A stretch of DNA of 10,881 nt. Origin: Planctomycetota bacterium. Lineage in GTDB: Bacteria > Planctomycetota > UBA11346. Under the pieces are notes generated by a model. That model did no database searches. It saw only the letters and a list, made by a program, of their open reading frames with translations, and was not told the DNA's origin. The stretch spans positions 1-10,881 of the forward strand of contig JACDEN010000043.1 of NCBI GenBank assembly GCA_013816415.1, written 5' to 3'. Below are positions 1 to 5,517 of this stretch, one piece after another (position 1 is the first letter of the stretch; each line of letters starts with the position of its first letter). Made by a program: the position numbers and the translations under genes.

Positions 1-450
1 CTGCTGCTCGCCGCCCGAGAGACGCGACGGCAGATGGTCGGCGCGCGCGGCAAGGCCGACGCGGCCGAGCCACTCGCGCGCCTTGGCTGCGGCGGCCGGA
101 TCCCCGGCGAGCTCCATCGGAACGCGCACATTCTCTTCCGCGCTGAGCGTCGGCAGCAGGCGGTAGGACTGGAACACGAAACCCATGCGCCGTCCGCGGA
201 AGGCGGCGAGCGCGCTGCCGCGCATCTGCGCGAGATCCTGGCCCTCGACCACGATGCGCCCGGCGCTCGGAGCATCGAGCCCGGCCACCAGACCGAGCAG
301 CGTCGACTTGCCGCTGCCAGACGGGCCGACCACCGCGACGCTCTCGCCGCGACCGACCTGCAGCGAGACGTCGTCGAGCACGGTGATCTCACCAGCGCCG
401 ACGGGATAGCGCTTGCTGACGCGGTCCACCACCAGCACCAGTTCGGTCAT
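1..450 (-). CDS. ABC transporter ATP-binding protein, LolD/YbbA type (partial, 3' end outside window)
   Basis: ATPase subunit that would sit on the cytoplasmic face of the inner membrane and power a LolCE/MacB-type permease (export or lipoprotein/lipid extraction; substrate not deducible). Only the first 150 residues are present. Visible motifs are Walker A GPSGSGKST at about residues 42-50, the Q-loop Gln at about 94 in GFVFQSYRL, and the LSGGEQQ signature at 144-150, which is the last sequence before the window edge. Walker B, the D-loop and the switch His are therefore missing from view, not necessarily from the gene. The run from Q-loop to 'LLPTLSAEENVRVPMEL' is typical of the LolD/MacB/YbbA subfamily. 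The ATG at 450-448 overlaps the TGA of the upstream esterase gene as ATGA (447-450), so translation is probably coupled. In many proteobacteria a YbbA-like ATPase is a neighbour of tesA, which fits here. The permease is expected just beyond the window. Confidence 0.95.
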   Translation of the reverse strand, partial: MTELVLVVDRVSKRYPVGAGEITVLDDVSLQVGRGESVAVVGPSGSGKSTLLGLVAGLDAPSAGRIVVEGQDLAQMRGSALAAFRGRRMGFVFQSYRLLPTLSAEENVRVPMELAGDPAAAAKAREWLGRVGLAARADHLPSRLSGGEQQ

Positions 451-1067
451 GGCGTCTTCGGCGCGGCGCGCGCAGCGACCACCGGCTTGAGGAAGGCGTA
501 CACGTTGCCGGCGATGATGCGCTGGCCCTCGGCGGTGGGATGGATGCCGTCGGCCTGATTCAGGTCCGGCTTGCCGCCGACGCCGGCGAGCAGGAACGGC
601 ATCAGCGGTACCCTGGTCTGGTCCGCGACCTGTGCGTAGAGCGCGGCGAATCCCGTGCGGTACTCCTCGCCATAGTTCACCGGCAGCATCATGCCGGCCA
701 GGCACACCGTGACCTGGTGCTCCGCCAGCTTGGCGACGATCGCCGCGAGGTTGGTCCGCGTCTGGTCGAGCGGCAGGCCGCGCAGCCCATCGTTTCCGCC
801 CAGCGCGACGAACACCACGTCGGGCTTGGCCTTCAGCACCCAGTCGATCCGCCGCAGCGCCCCGGCGGTGGTGTCGCCGGAGACGCCGGCATTGATCACC
901 GTCCAGACGAGATGATCGCGGGCGGCCAGCGCCCGGACGAGCGCGGGGAACGCCTCGTCCTCGGTGAGACCCTTGCCGGCGGTCAGGCTGTCGCCGAGGC
1001 AGACTACCGTCGCGCCATCGGCGGACGAGATCAGCAGCACCGCCCAGATCAGCGCGAGGAACCTCAT
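447..1067 (-). CDS. tesA: TesA-like secreted SGNH/GDSL esterase (thioesterase/lysophospholipase I family)
   Basis: A 206-residue SGNH hydrolase, probably periplasmic, hydrolysing acyl esters or thioesters; the natural substrate is uncertain, as for TesA generally. Residues 1-16 look like a signal peptide (Arg2, hydrophobic FLALIWAVLLI, cleavage near A16 or A19). Block I is CLGDSLTAG with nucleophile Ser27. The block II Gly is Gly61 in NAGVSGDT. Block III is GGND with Asn92. Block V is DGIHP with Asp173 and His176. Serine-to-glycine spacing and the D-x-x-H pair match E. coli TesA. The frame is open further upstream (to 1247), but I chose the ATG at 1067-1065 because it gives the signal peptide and overlaps the TGA of the LarA-like gene as ATGA (1064-1067). 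The longer version would prepend an Arg-rich stretch encoded inside the neighbouring gene. The stop overlaps the ABC ATPase start. Middle gene of a coupled three-gene operon. Confidence 0.94.
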   Translation of the reverse strand: MRFLALIWAVLLISSADGATVVCLGDSLTAGKGLTEDEAFPALVRALAARDHLVWTVINAGVSGDTTAGALRRIDWVLKAKPDVVFVALGGNDGLRGLPLDQTRTNLAAIVAKLAEHQVTVCLAGMMLPVNYGEEYRTGFAALYAQVADQTRVPLMPFLLAGVGGKPDLNQADGIHPTAEGQRIIAGNVYAFLKPVVAARAAPKTP

Positions 1068-2386
1068 GATGCGCCACCATCGTCGACGGCTGGCGGCCAC
1101 GAGCCAGCGAAGGCTCCCATCGCGCGGCATCCCGCCGTCGACGCGACCACCGGCAGCAGGTTCGCCGAGACCGCGATGTCGCACAGGTGCAGGGTGTCGC
1201 GGATGCGCACCACGCGCGCATCCGCCGCCGCGATGCCCGGCACGCACGACATCGCCGCGCGGATGGCGTCGTCCTCGCCGGCGATCGCCACCGGGATCCT
1301 GCCGCCGCGCAGGCTGCCGCTGGTGACGACGTTGGTCGCGGTGGCCGCGCGGTCGATGCCACGGAACGCCTCCTCGGTGATGACGTCGGCGTGGCCGATG
1401 CCGGTGGCATTGCCCTTGGTCGCGGGAGTCAGTCCGAGCACGACGATGCGGGCGATCCGCGGCCCGCTGAAGTCGGGGAACCCGCCGAGCTCGGACCGTC
1501 CGGTGACGTTCGCGTCCATGCCCACGCCGCTGATGTCCTTGCCGATGCGCTCGACCACCAACACATCGATCTCGGGCAGCAGGATGCGAGGCATCAGCGC
1601 GCGCGCGATCGCGAGCAGCTGCGGCTCGCGCGACAGCGTCGCCTGCGCGGCCACCGCCTCGAGCTGGGCGGTACGCTCGAGGGCGTTCTCGACCACCGCC
1701 AGCGAGAAGGCGATCTTGCCGGTGGCAAGCACCAGGCGCGCGGCGGCCGGGATCAGCTCGGCGAAATTCCCGTAGCCCTCGCGGTGCAGCCGCGAGCAGC
1801 CCTCGTGCTTGCCCAGGCCGATGGCCAGCATCTTGCAGATTCCGCTCTCGACGGTGCCGCGGAATCCGGTGTGCGGCTTCACCCGCACCACCGGCACCAC
1901 CAGGTCGACGTCGCGGGCCGCGACGCGGTCGAGGTGCACGGGGATGTCGCGCTCATCGCTCGATGGCTCGTACGCTCCGGACGCGTTGCGGCGCAGGCGG
2001 CCGACGCACTCGGTCTCCATCGCGCTGACCACCTCGGCGCCCATCGCCGCCGCGGAGACGCCGTAGCGCGCGAGCACCTCGGTCTGGCCGGCGGCCGTCG
2101 CGCCGCCGTGCGATCCCATCGCCGGGATGATCACGACCTGCGCTCCGCGCGCCTTCAGCCCGCGCACCAGCGCGGCGGTGATGCGGTCGATGCCGTGGAT
2201 GCCGCGACTGCCCACCGCGACCGCGACGCGGCTGCTCGGCCGCACGGACGCGGCTATTTCGGGCCGGTCCAGTTCGCGGGCGACTGCGGCTGCGACGTCG
2301 GCCACGACGGGCGCGGGAAAATCTTGGCGCACCAGCGTCATCCGCGGAAGCGGCACCTGCGACAGGCCGATGACGAATTCCGGCAT
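1064..2386 (-). CDS. LarA-like protein (lactate racemase N-terminal domain, DUF2088 family)
   Basis: A 440-residue cytoplasmic protein of the LarA/DUF2088 family, whose characterised member is the nickel-pincer-cofactor lactate racemase. Many relatives are uncharacterised or racemise/epimerise other 2-hydroxy acids, so the substrate is unknown. Family marks are AVAVGSRGIHGID near 55-67, PAMGSHGGATAAGQ near 88-101 (His93), VVRVKPHTGFRGTVESG near 166-182 (His172), then ICKMLAIGLGKHEG (Lys185, His194) and His201. The Lys185-to-His201 spacing of 16 equals that of the cofactor-bearing Lys184 and His200 of the Thermoanaerobacterium enzyme, but I have no alignment to prove equivalence. The ATG at 2386 is used; an alternative is Met16, where the conserved MTLVRQ-type start lies. 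No clear Shine-Dalgarno precedes 2386, while a TATACA sequence ends about 8 bases upstream, so a leaderless transcript is possible. First gene of the operon with the esterase and ABC ATPase. Family call strong; enzymatic activity inferred. Confidence 0.88.
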   Translation of the reverse strand: MPEFVIGLSQVPLPRMTLVRQDFPAPVVADVAAAVARELDRPEIAASVRPSSRVAVAVGSRGIHGIDRITAALVRGLKARGAQVVIIPAMGSHGGATAAGQTEVLARYGVSAAAMGAEVVSAMETECVGRLRRNASGAYEPSSDERDIPVHLDRVAARDVDLVVPVVRVKPHTGFRGTVESGICKMLAIGLGKHEGCSRLHREGYGNFAELIPAAARLVLATGKIAFSLAVVENALERTAQLEAVAAQATLSREPQLLAIARALMPRILLPEIDVLVVERIGKDISGVGMDANVTGRSELGGFPDFSGPRIARIVVLGLTPATKGNATGIGHADVITEEAFRGIDRAATATNVVTSGSLRGGRIPVAIAGEDDAIRAAMSCVPGIAAADARVVRIRDTLHLCDIAVSANLLPVVASTAGCRAMGAFAGSWPPAVDDGGAS

Positions 2387-2394
2387 GGCTGCGT

Positions 2395-2400
2395 TGTATA
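2395..2400 (-). promoter_or_regulatory. Possible -10 element (TATACA) of the LarA-like operon
   Basis: Read on the minus strand, TATACA lies 8 bases before the ATG at 2386. It would place the transcript start almost on the start codon, in line with the absence of a recognisable Shine-Dalgarno. No convincing -35 hexamer is visible; the expected -35 position falls at the edge of the 7-base repeat array. Weak prediction. Confidence 0.25.
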
Positions 2401-2412
2401 TCAGGATCGCAG

Positions 2413-2515
2413 GGTTGGTAGTTTGTGGTTCGTGGTTCGTGGTTCACCACCAACCACCAACCACCAACCACCAACCACCAACCACCAACCACCAACCACT
2501 AACCACCAACGAACC
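2413..2515. repeat. Heptanucleotide tandem repeat array in two opposed arms
   Basis: The right arm, 2446-2508, is nine head-to-tail 7-base units of ACCACCA; eight are perfect and one (2495-2501) reads ACCACTA. A degenerate unit follows to 2515. The left arm, 2413-2445, is about four to five units of GGTT(G/C)GT-type sequence, which is the reverse complement of the same theme (GGTTGGT), so the two arms can pair as a long imperfect hairpin meeting near 2445. The array fills almost exactly the gap between the stop of the VOC-like gene (2516) and the start of the LarA-like gene (2386). It could act as a transcriptional attenuator or mRNA-stabilising hairpin, or simply be a slippage-prone intergenic satellite. 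There are no unique spacers, so it is not a CRISPR array. Open frames through it give Trp/Val/Gly-rich nonsense and are not genes. Confidence 0.95.
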
Positions 2516-3901
2516 TCACGCGCGCCGCGGATCGGTCGCCGCGATGATCGCGTCCACCCCCGATTGATTGAAGCCCTTGAAGCCGTCGTTGCGCTCGAGG
2601 TTCTCGAGGTGCGAGCCAATGACCCCCTCATCGAGAAACACCCGCGCCTGCTTGGGATCGATCTGCTCGGCCGCGAGCAGGGGCATCACGCGCTCGCGGC
2701 GCACCGTCCAGCGCTCGCCTTCGGAGAACGCCTGGCGCAGATAGGGGAAATCGGTGAACGGCGCCATCATCCCGACTCCTGCCGTGGCGAGCTGTGCGGT
2801 CAGCGCCGCGTGGTCGAAGGTGCATTCGAGGTGGTGCATGCCGGCCTCGTTGAAGGCCTCGCCATGGAGCGCGCACCACAGGCCCACGGTGCCGAGCTGA
2901 CGGCGCGACGGCAGGCCGTCGTGGGCGAAATCGTTCTTCAATTCATCCGGCGACATGTCGACATCCGCGAAGACCACGATGCCAGTCACCGGGTGCTCGA
3001 GGATCTGCGCGCCCCAGCCCGCGGTGCCGCCGGGATAGAAGCGCTCGCGGCAGACCATGCCCAGGCTCTCGAGGATCGCGATCAGACGCTTGAAGCAGTG
3101 GCGCGACGAGCGGTAGGTGTGGTGGTCGTGGTTGGCCCAGCCCAGACCGAGCGCGTCCTGGCGCTCCTTCTGCACGCGCGCCGCGCGGTTGCGGCGCTGC
3201 CAGTACTCGCGCTCCGCTGCGAAGAACAGGTCGCACGCCATGTCCTTGCCGACCGCGATCACCGCCTTGGTCACCAGGTCCTCGGCGAAATCGAAGGACT
3301 CTTCGTCGCCGGCGAAGATGCGTCGGCGCGACCGGAACGCCTCGAGCGTGCGCGCCGTCTGCAGCGCATAGCGCGGATCGAGGTCGGCGATCTGGAAGCC
3401 GTCGTAGCCGTGGCGTTCGACCACCCACAGCTCGACCCAGTCACCGCTGACCACCTTGACCCGGCGGAAGGGCGCGTGCGGAACGCCCTCGATGGTCGAC
3501 GCGTCGATCGCATGCGCGGCGCAGAAGTCGGCGACCGATTCCACCGCGATCGCCACGCGCGAGCGGTTCTCGGGCACCATGACGATGTCGGGGAAGATCG
3601 CAGCCTCGTGGACGAAGCAGGTGTCGGCGCCGCGGCGGCGGGCGAGGGTGAAGCCCGAGGCACGCAGCCGATCGCCGAGCGCAGGCGACCCCGGCACCAC
3701 CAGGGTGTCGACCCAATCGCTGAAGCGGGTCGCGGTCTCGGCGCGCATGCGGTTGGCGAGGGCGGTCACCTCGGGACAACGACGCAGCAGGTCGTCGAGC
3801 AGCTCGCGCACCAGCGCGGCTGCGGCCGGCTGGGGTGTCCAGTGGAACGCCGCGAGGCCGCCGCCTGGCGGCGATGTCGATGACGATGTCGATGCAGCCA
3901 T
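2516..3901 (-). CDS. Uncharacterised conserved protein with VOC-like (glyoxalase/dioxygenase-fold) modules
   Basis: A 461-residue soluble protein that I do not recognise by name. A helical N-terminal part (about 20-90) precedes two stretches with the beta-alpha-beta rhythm of VOC modules. In one (about 93-168) a hydrophobic strand FPDIVMV is followed by VESVADFCAAHAI and ELWVVERHGYDGF. The other is C-terminal (about 255-385): NHDHHTYRSSR (His258, His260, His261), a helix FKRLIAILESLG, GWGAQILEHP, GIVVFADVDM, then GMHHLECTFD (His356, His357, Glu359) with a helix AALTAQLATAGVGMMAPF. Closely spaced His and Glu residues fit a non-haem Fe(II) or other divalent metal site. The ATG at 3901 is chosen because AGGA lies 5 bases upstream; the frame extends to 4027, but that extension crosses the promoter region. 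Divergent from the saccharopine dehydrogenase-family gene, which suggests a shared pathway. The HglS/DUF1338 family (2-oxoadipate dioxygenase) has a similar size and fold, but I do not see its usual HGAIRVGT-like signature. Function open. Confidence 0.85.
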   Translation of the reverse strand: MAASTSSSTSPPGGGLAAFHWTPQPAAAALVRELLDDLLRRCPEVTALANRMRAETATRFSDWVDTLVVPGSPALGDRLRASGFTLARRRGADTCFVHEAAIFPDIVMVPENRSRVAIAVESVADFCAAHAIDASTIEGVPHAPFRRVKVVSGDWVELWVVERHGYDGFQIADLDPRYALQTARTLEAFRSRRRIFAGDEESFDFAEDLVTKAVIAVGKDMACDLFFAAEREYWQRRNRAARVQKERQDALGLGWANHDHHTYRSSRHCFKRLIAILESLGMVCRERFYPGGTAGWGAQILEHPVTGIVVFADVDMSPDELKNDFAHDGLPSRRQLGTVGLWCALHGEAFNEAGMHHLECTFDHAALTAQLATAGVGMMAPFTDFPYLRQAFSEGERWTVRRERVMPLLAAEQIDPKQARVFLDEGVIGSHLENLERNDGFKGFNQSGVDAIIAATDPRRA

Positions 3902-4068
3902 GATGGTCCTGCACAGTATACCTGCGGATGGCGTCTTTGCCGCTGCGAGCTTTCGCCGGCCGATGCCACGAGGGGTACTGGAAGTCCTTGTGCGCATTGG
4001 GTATACTCCTGCGCTCCAACCCGCCAAAGCAAAGCATTCGCGGCACGAGTTCGAGAGCGGGAGACCCC
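3902..4068. promoter_or_regulatory. Divergent promoter region with a TATACT -10 element on each strand
   Basis: A 167-base gap between the two divergent starts. On the minus strand TATACT occupies 3920-3915, only about 14 bases before the ATG at 3901; with a normal start site the transcript would begin within the AGGA (3910-3907), giving a very short leader. On the plus strand TATACT is at 4002-4007, giving a leader of about 55 bases for the gene starting at 4069. Neither has a good -35 hexamer at 16-18 bases; the plus-strand candidate is TGGAAG at 3979-3984. Lack of a -35 suggests an activator or another sigma factor, but this is inference. Both elements include the palindrome GTATAC. Confidence 0.5.
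4059..4064 (+). promoter_or_regulatory. Ribosome binding site of the saccharopine dehydrogenase-family gene
   Basis: A purine-rich GGGAGA run lies 4-5 bases before the ATG at 4069 and decides that start over in-frame upstream codons such as the ATG at 3928, which lies before the predicted promoter. Confidence 0.6.
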
Positions 4069-5196
4069 ATGGCGCAATCCACGCACGACGTCCTGCTCCT
4101 CGGCGCCGGCAAGATCGGACGGGCGATCGCCAAGCTGCTGGCCGCGACCGGCGATTACCGCGTGCTGGTCGGCGACATCGACGCGACCGCGCTCGCGCGC
4201 CTGAAAACCATCGACAACGTCGCCGTCGAGCGCATCGACGTCGCCAACCACCAGGCCCTGGTCGCCGCGATGGCGAAAAAGAGCCTGGTGATCTCCGCCT
4301 GCTCGTTCGCGGTGAATCCCGGCATCGCGCGCGCCGCGCTCGCCGCCGGGATCAGCTATTTCGATCTCACCGAGGACGTCGCCACCACCCGCGCGGTGCT
4401 CGAGGTCTCCAAGCAGGCGAAGCCCGGCCAGGTGTTCATGCCGCAGTGCGGACTCGCGCCCGGTTTCATCTCGATCGCAGGCCATCACCTGACCAAGGGC
4501 TTCGACCGGCTCGACGAGGTGCGCCTGCGCGTCGGCGCGCTGCCCCAGTTCCCGACCAACGAATTCAAATACAACCTGACGTGGTCGACCGACGGCCTGA
4601 TCAATGAATACTGCAATCCCTGCGAGGTGATCCACGAAGGCGCGCGCATCGACGCGCTGCCTTTGGAAGGCCTCGAGCATTTCTCGCTCGACGGCGTGGA
4701 TTACGAGGCGTTCAACACCTCGGGCGGCATCGGCACGCTGTGGGAGACGCTGCCCGGCAAGGTGAGGAACCTCGACTACAAGACCGTGCGCTACCGCGGT
4801 CATCGCGACCTCGTCGCCTTCCTGGTCAACGAGCTGCGCCTGTCCTCGCGTCGCGACCTGCTGAAGGACATCCTGGAAAACGCGGTGCCGGTGACCTTCC
4901 AGGACGTCGTGCTGGTGTTCTGCACCGTCACCGGCTGGAAGGACGGCTACCTGCACCAGGTGACCGACGCCCGCAAGATCTACCACGAGCAGCTGATGGG
5001 CGAATCGTGGAGCGCGATCCAGATCACCACCGCCTCGGGTCTGTGCGCGGTGGTCGACCTCGTCACCAGCGGAAAGCTCAGCGGTCAGGGCTTCCTGCGG
5101 CAGGAGCAGGTCGGGCTCGACGAATTCCTGGCGAACCGCTTCGGTAAGAATTATCGGCAGCACGCCACCAACGGAGTCACTCCGGGCGTGGCCTGA
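4069..5196 (+). CDS. Saccharopine dehydrogenase-family oxidoreductase
   Basis: A 375-residue cytoplasmic NAD(P)-dependent enzyme. The N-terminal Rossmann fold starts LLLGAGKIGRAIAKLL (GxGxxG at 12-17), with an acidic Asp36 at the end of the second strand, which favours NAD over NADP. Family marks follow: ISACSFAVNPGIARAAL, SYFDLTED (about 97-103), QCGLAPGF (126-133), a NTSGGIGTLWETL segment (216-228), and KTVRYRGH (238-245) in the C-terminal substrate domain. Length is normal for single-domain members (about 370-400). Known reactions in the family include saccharopine to 2-aminoadipate semialdehyde plus glutamate (lysine metabolism) and carboxynorspermidine/carboxyspermidine dehydrogenase (polyamines); sequence alone does not choose between them. 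The start at 4069 has a good ribosome site and directly precedes the Rossmann strand. Divergently transcribed from the VOC-like gene. No convincing Rho-independent terminator follows the stop, although there is a T-run at 5261-5266 without a clear stem. Confidence 0.92.
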   Translation: MAQSTHDVLLLGAGKIGRAIAKLLAATGDYRVLVGDIDATALARLKTIDNVAVERIDVANHQALVAAMAKKSLVISACSFAVNPGIARAALAAGISYFDLTEDVATTRAVLEVSKQAKPGQVFMPQCGLAPGFISIAGHHLTKGFDRLDEVRLRVGALPQFPTNEFKYNLTWSTDGLINEYCNPCEVIHEGARIDALPLEGLEHFSLDGVDYEAFNTSGGIGTLWETLPGKVRNLDYKTVRYRGHRDLVAFLVNELRLSSRRDLLKDILENAVPVTFQDVVLVFCTVTGWKDGYLHQVTDARKIYHEQLMGESWSAIQITTASGLCAVVDLVTSGKLSGQGFLRQEQVGLDEFLANRFGKNYRQHATNGVTPGVA

Positions 5197-5295
5197 GACG
5201 CAACGATCGCTGCGGTTTCATTGCGCGGTTACGTTCGTTACGATAGTTTCATCACGCACGTTTTTTGAAGCCGCACGACATCGCCACGGTTGCCA

Positions 5296-5340
5296 CCGAC
5301 GATCAGTCCGCCGATCGCATCGGTGCATACGTTCCGTCGG
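5296..5340. repeat. Nested inverted repeats (possible small RNA structure)
   Basis: Outer arms CCGACG (5296-5301) and CGTCGG (5335-5340) enclose an inner hairpin CCGAT-CGC-ATCGG (5311-5323), extendable by a G-T and a C-G pair. There is no following T-run, so it is not a standard terminator. It lies upstream of the predicted promoter, so it is more likely a protein-binding site or the end of the preceding transcript than a leader of the giant gene. Chance occurrence in GC-rich DNA is possible. Confidence 0.35.
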
Positions 5341-5412
5341 ATACAAGCGCTGGTAGTGGTAGCTGATTTCGACACAAGACGGCTGGGTCCAGCGACTTCG
5401 CGATTCCTACAG

Positions 5413-5418
5413 TATACT
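5413..5418 (+). promoter_or_regulatory. Probable -10 element (TATACT) of the giant coiled-coil gene
   Basis: TATACT in an otherwise GC-rich setting, centred in the perfect 10-base palindrome CAGTATACTG (5410-5419). The predicted transcript start falls at about 5425, next to the ATG codons at 5423 and 5428. No good -35 hexamer is present at 16-18 bases. The same TATACT sequence precedes the two divergent genes. Confidence 0.45.
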
Positions 5419-5427
5419 GATCATGTG

Positions 5428-5517
5428 ATGAACCCACTGGAGACATCGTGTCGACGCGCTAAGGTCGTCATCATGTCCATCTCGTTCGACGCGTGCGACG
5501 ACGTGGGCCGCGCATGA
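5428..5517 (+). CDS. Possible 29-residue leader peptide coupled to the giant gene
   Basis: A short frame starting ATG at 5428 and encoding MNPLETSCRRAKVVIMSISF followed by nine more residues ends in TGA at 5515-5517, overlapping the ATG of the giant gene as ATGA (5514-5517). The start lies at or within a few bases of the predicted transcript start, so it would be leaderless or nearly so. An ATGTGA start-stop pair sits immediately before it. The giant gene has only a weak Shine-Dalgarno (GTGGG near 5503-5507), so translation of this short frame could set the rate of re-initiation. The peptide resembles nothing I know and the frame may be chance; the same frame is open from 5290. The internal ATG at 5473 is another possible start. 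Confidence 0.25.
   Translation: MNPLETSCRRAKVVIMSISFDACDDVGRA

Larger units (their letters stand above)
5197..5513. other. 317-base intergenic region ahead of the giant coiled-coil gene
   Basis: No conserved protein is visible. From left to right it holds a direct repeat GTTACG (in 5228-5243), an isolated T6 run (5261-5266), a nested stem (5296-5340), a TATACT element inside the palindrome CAGTATACTG (5410-5419), an ATGTGA start-stop pair (5423-5428) and a 29-codon frame joined to the giant gene. Base composition is visibly less GC-rich than in the flanking genes, as expected for a regulatory gap. Confidence 0.7.

Noticed and set aside
1068..1247. N-terminal extension of the esterase by 60 residues
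   Set aside because: It lies inside the LarA-like coding sequence, is Arg/Gly-rich, and would bury the signal peptide that starts at 1067.
540..1775. 411-codon plus-strand frame, and a 174-codon frame at 34-558
   Set aside because: Antisense to the esterase, LarA-like and ABC genes, all of which have diagnostic motifs on the minus strand.
2413..2515. CRISPR array
   Set aside because: The units are 7 bases, contiguous and without unique spacers, so this is a simple tandem repeat.
1187..3883. 898-codon open frame on the plus strand
   Set aside because: It runs antisense through the LarA-like and VOC-like genes and straight across the heptanucleotide repeats (PPTTNHQPPTTNHQ-type translation). 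Composition is His/Arg/Asp-rich nonsense without motifs; the minus-strand genes show clear families and codon bias.
3902..4027. N-terminal extension of the VOC-like protein by 42 residues
   Set aside because: It spans the predicted promoter elements of both divergent genes, and a good AGGA site supports the start at 3901.
3766..5163. 465-codon open frame on the minus strand
   Set aside because: Antisense to the saccharopine dehydrogenase-family gene and it crosses both promoters of the divergent region. No recognisable domain; typical shadow frame of high-GC coding DNA.
5197..5270. Rho-independent terminator after the saccharopine dehydrogenase-family gene
   Set aside because: The T6 run at 5261-5266 has no adjacent GC-rich stem that I can pair; GTTACG nearby is a direct, not inverted, repeat.
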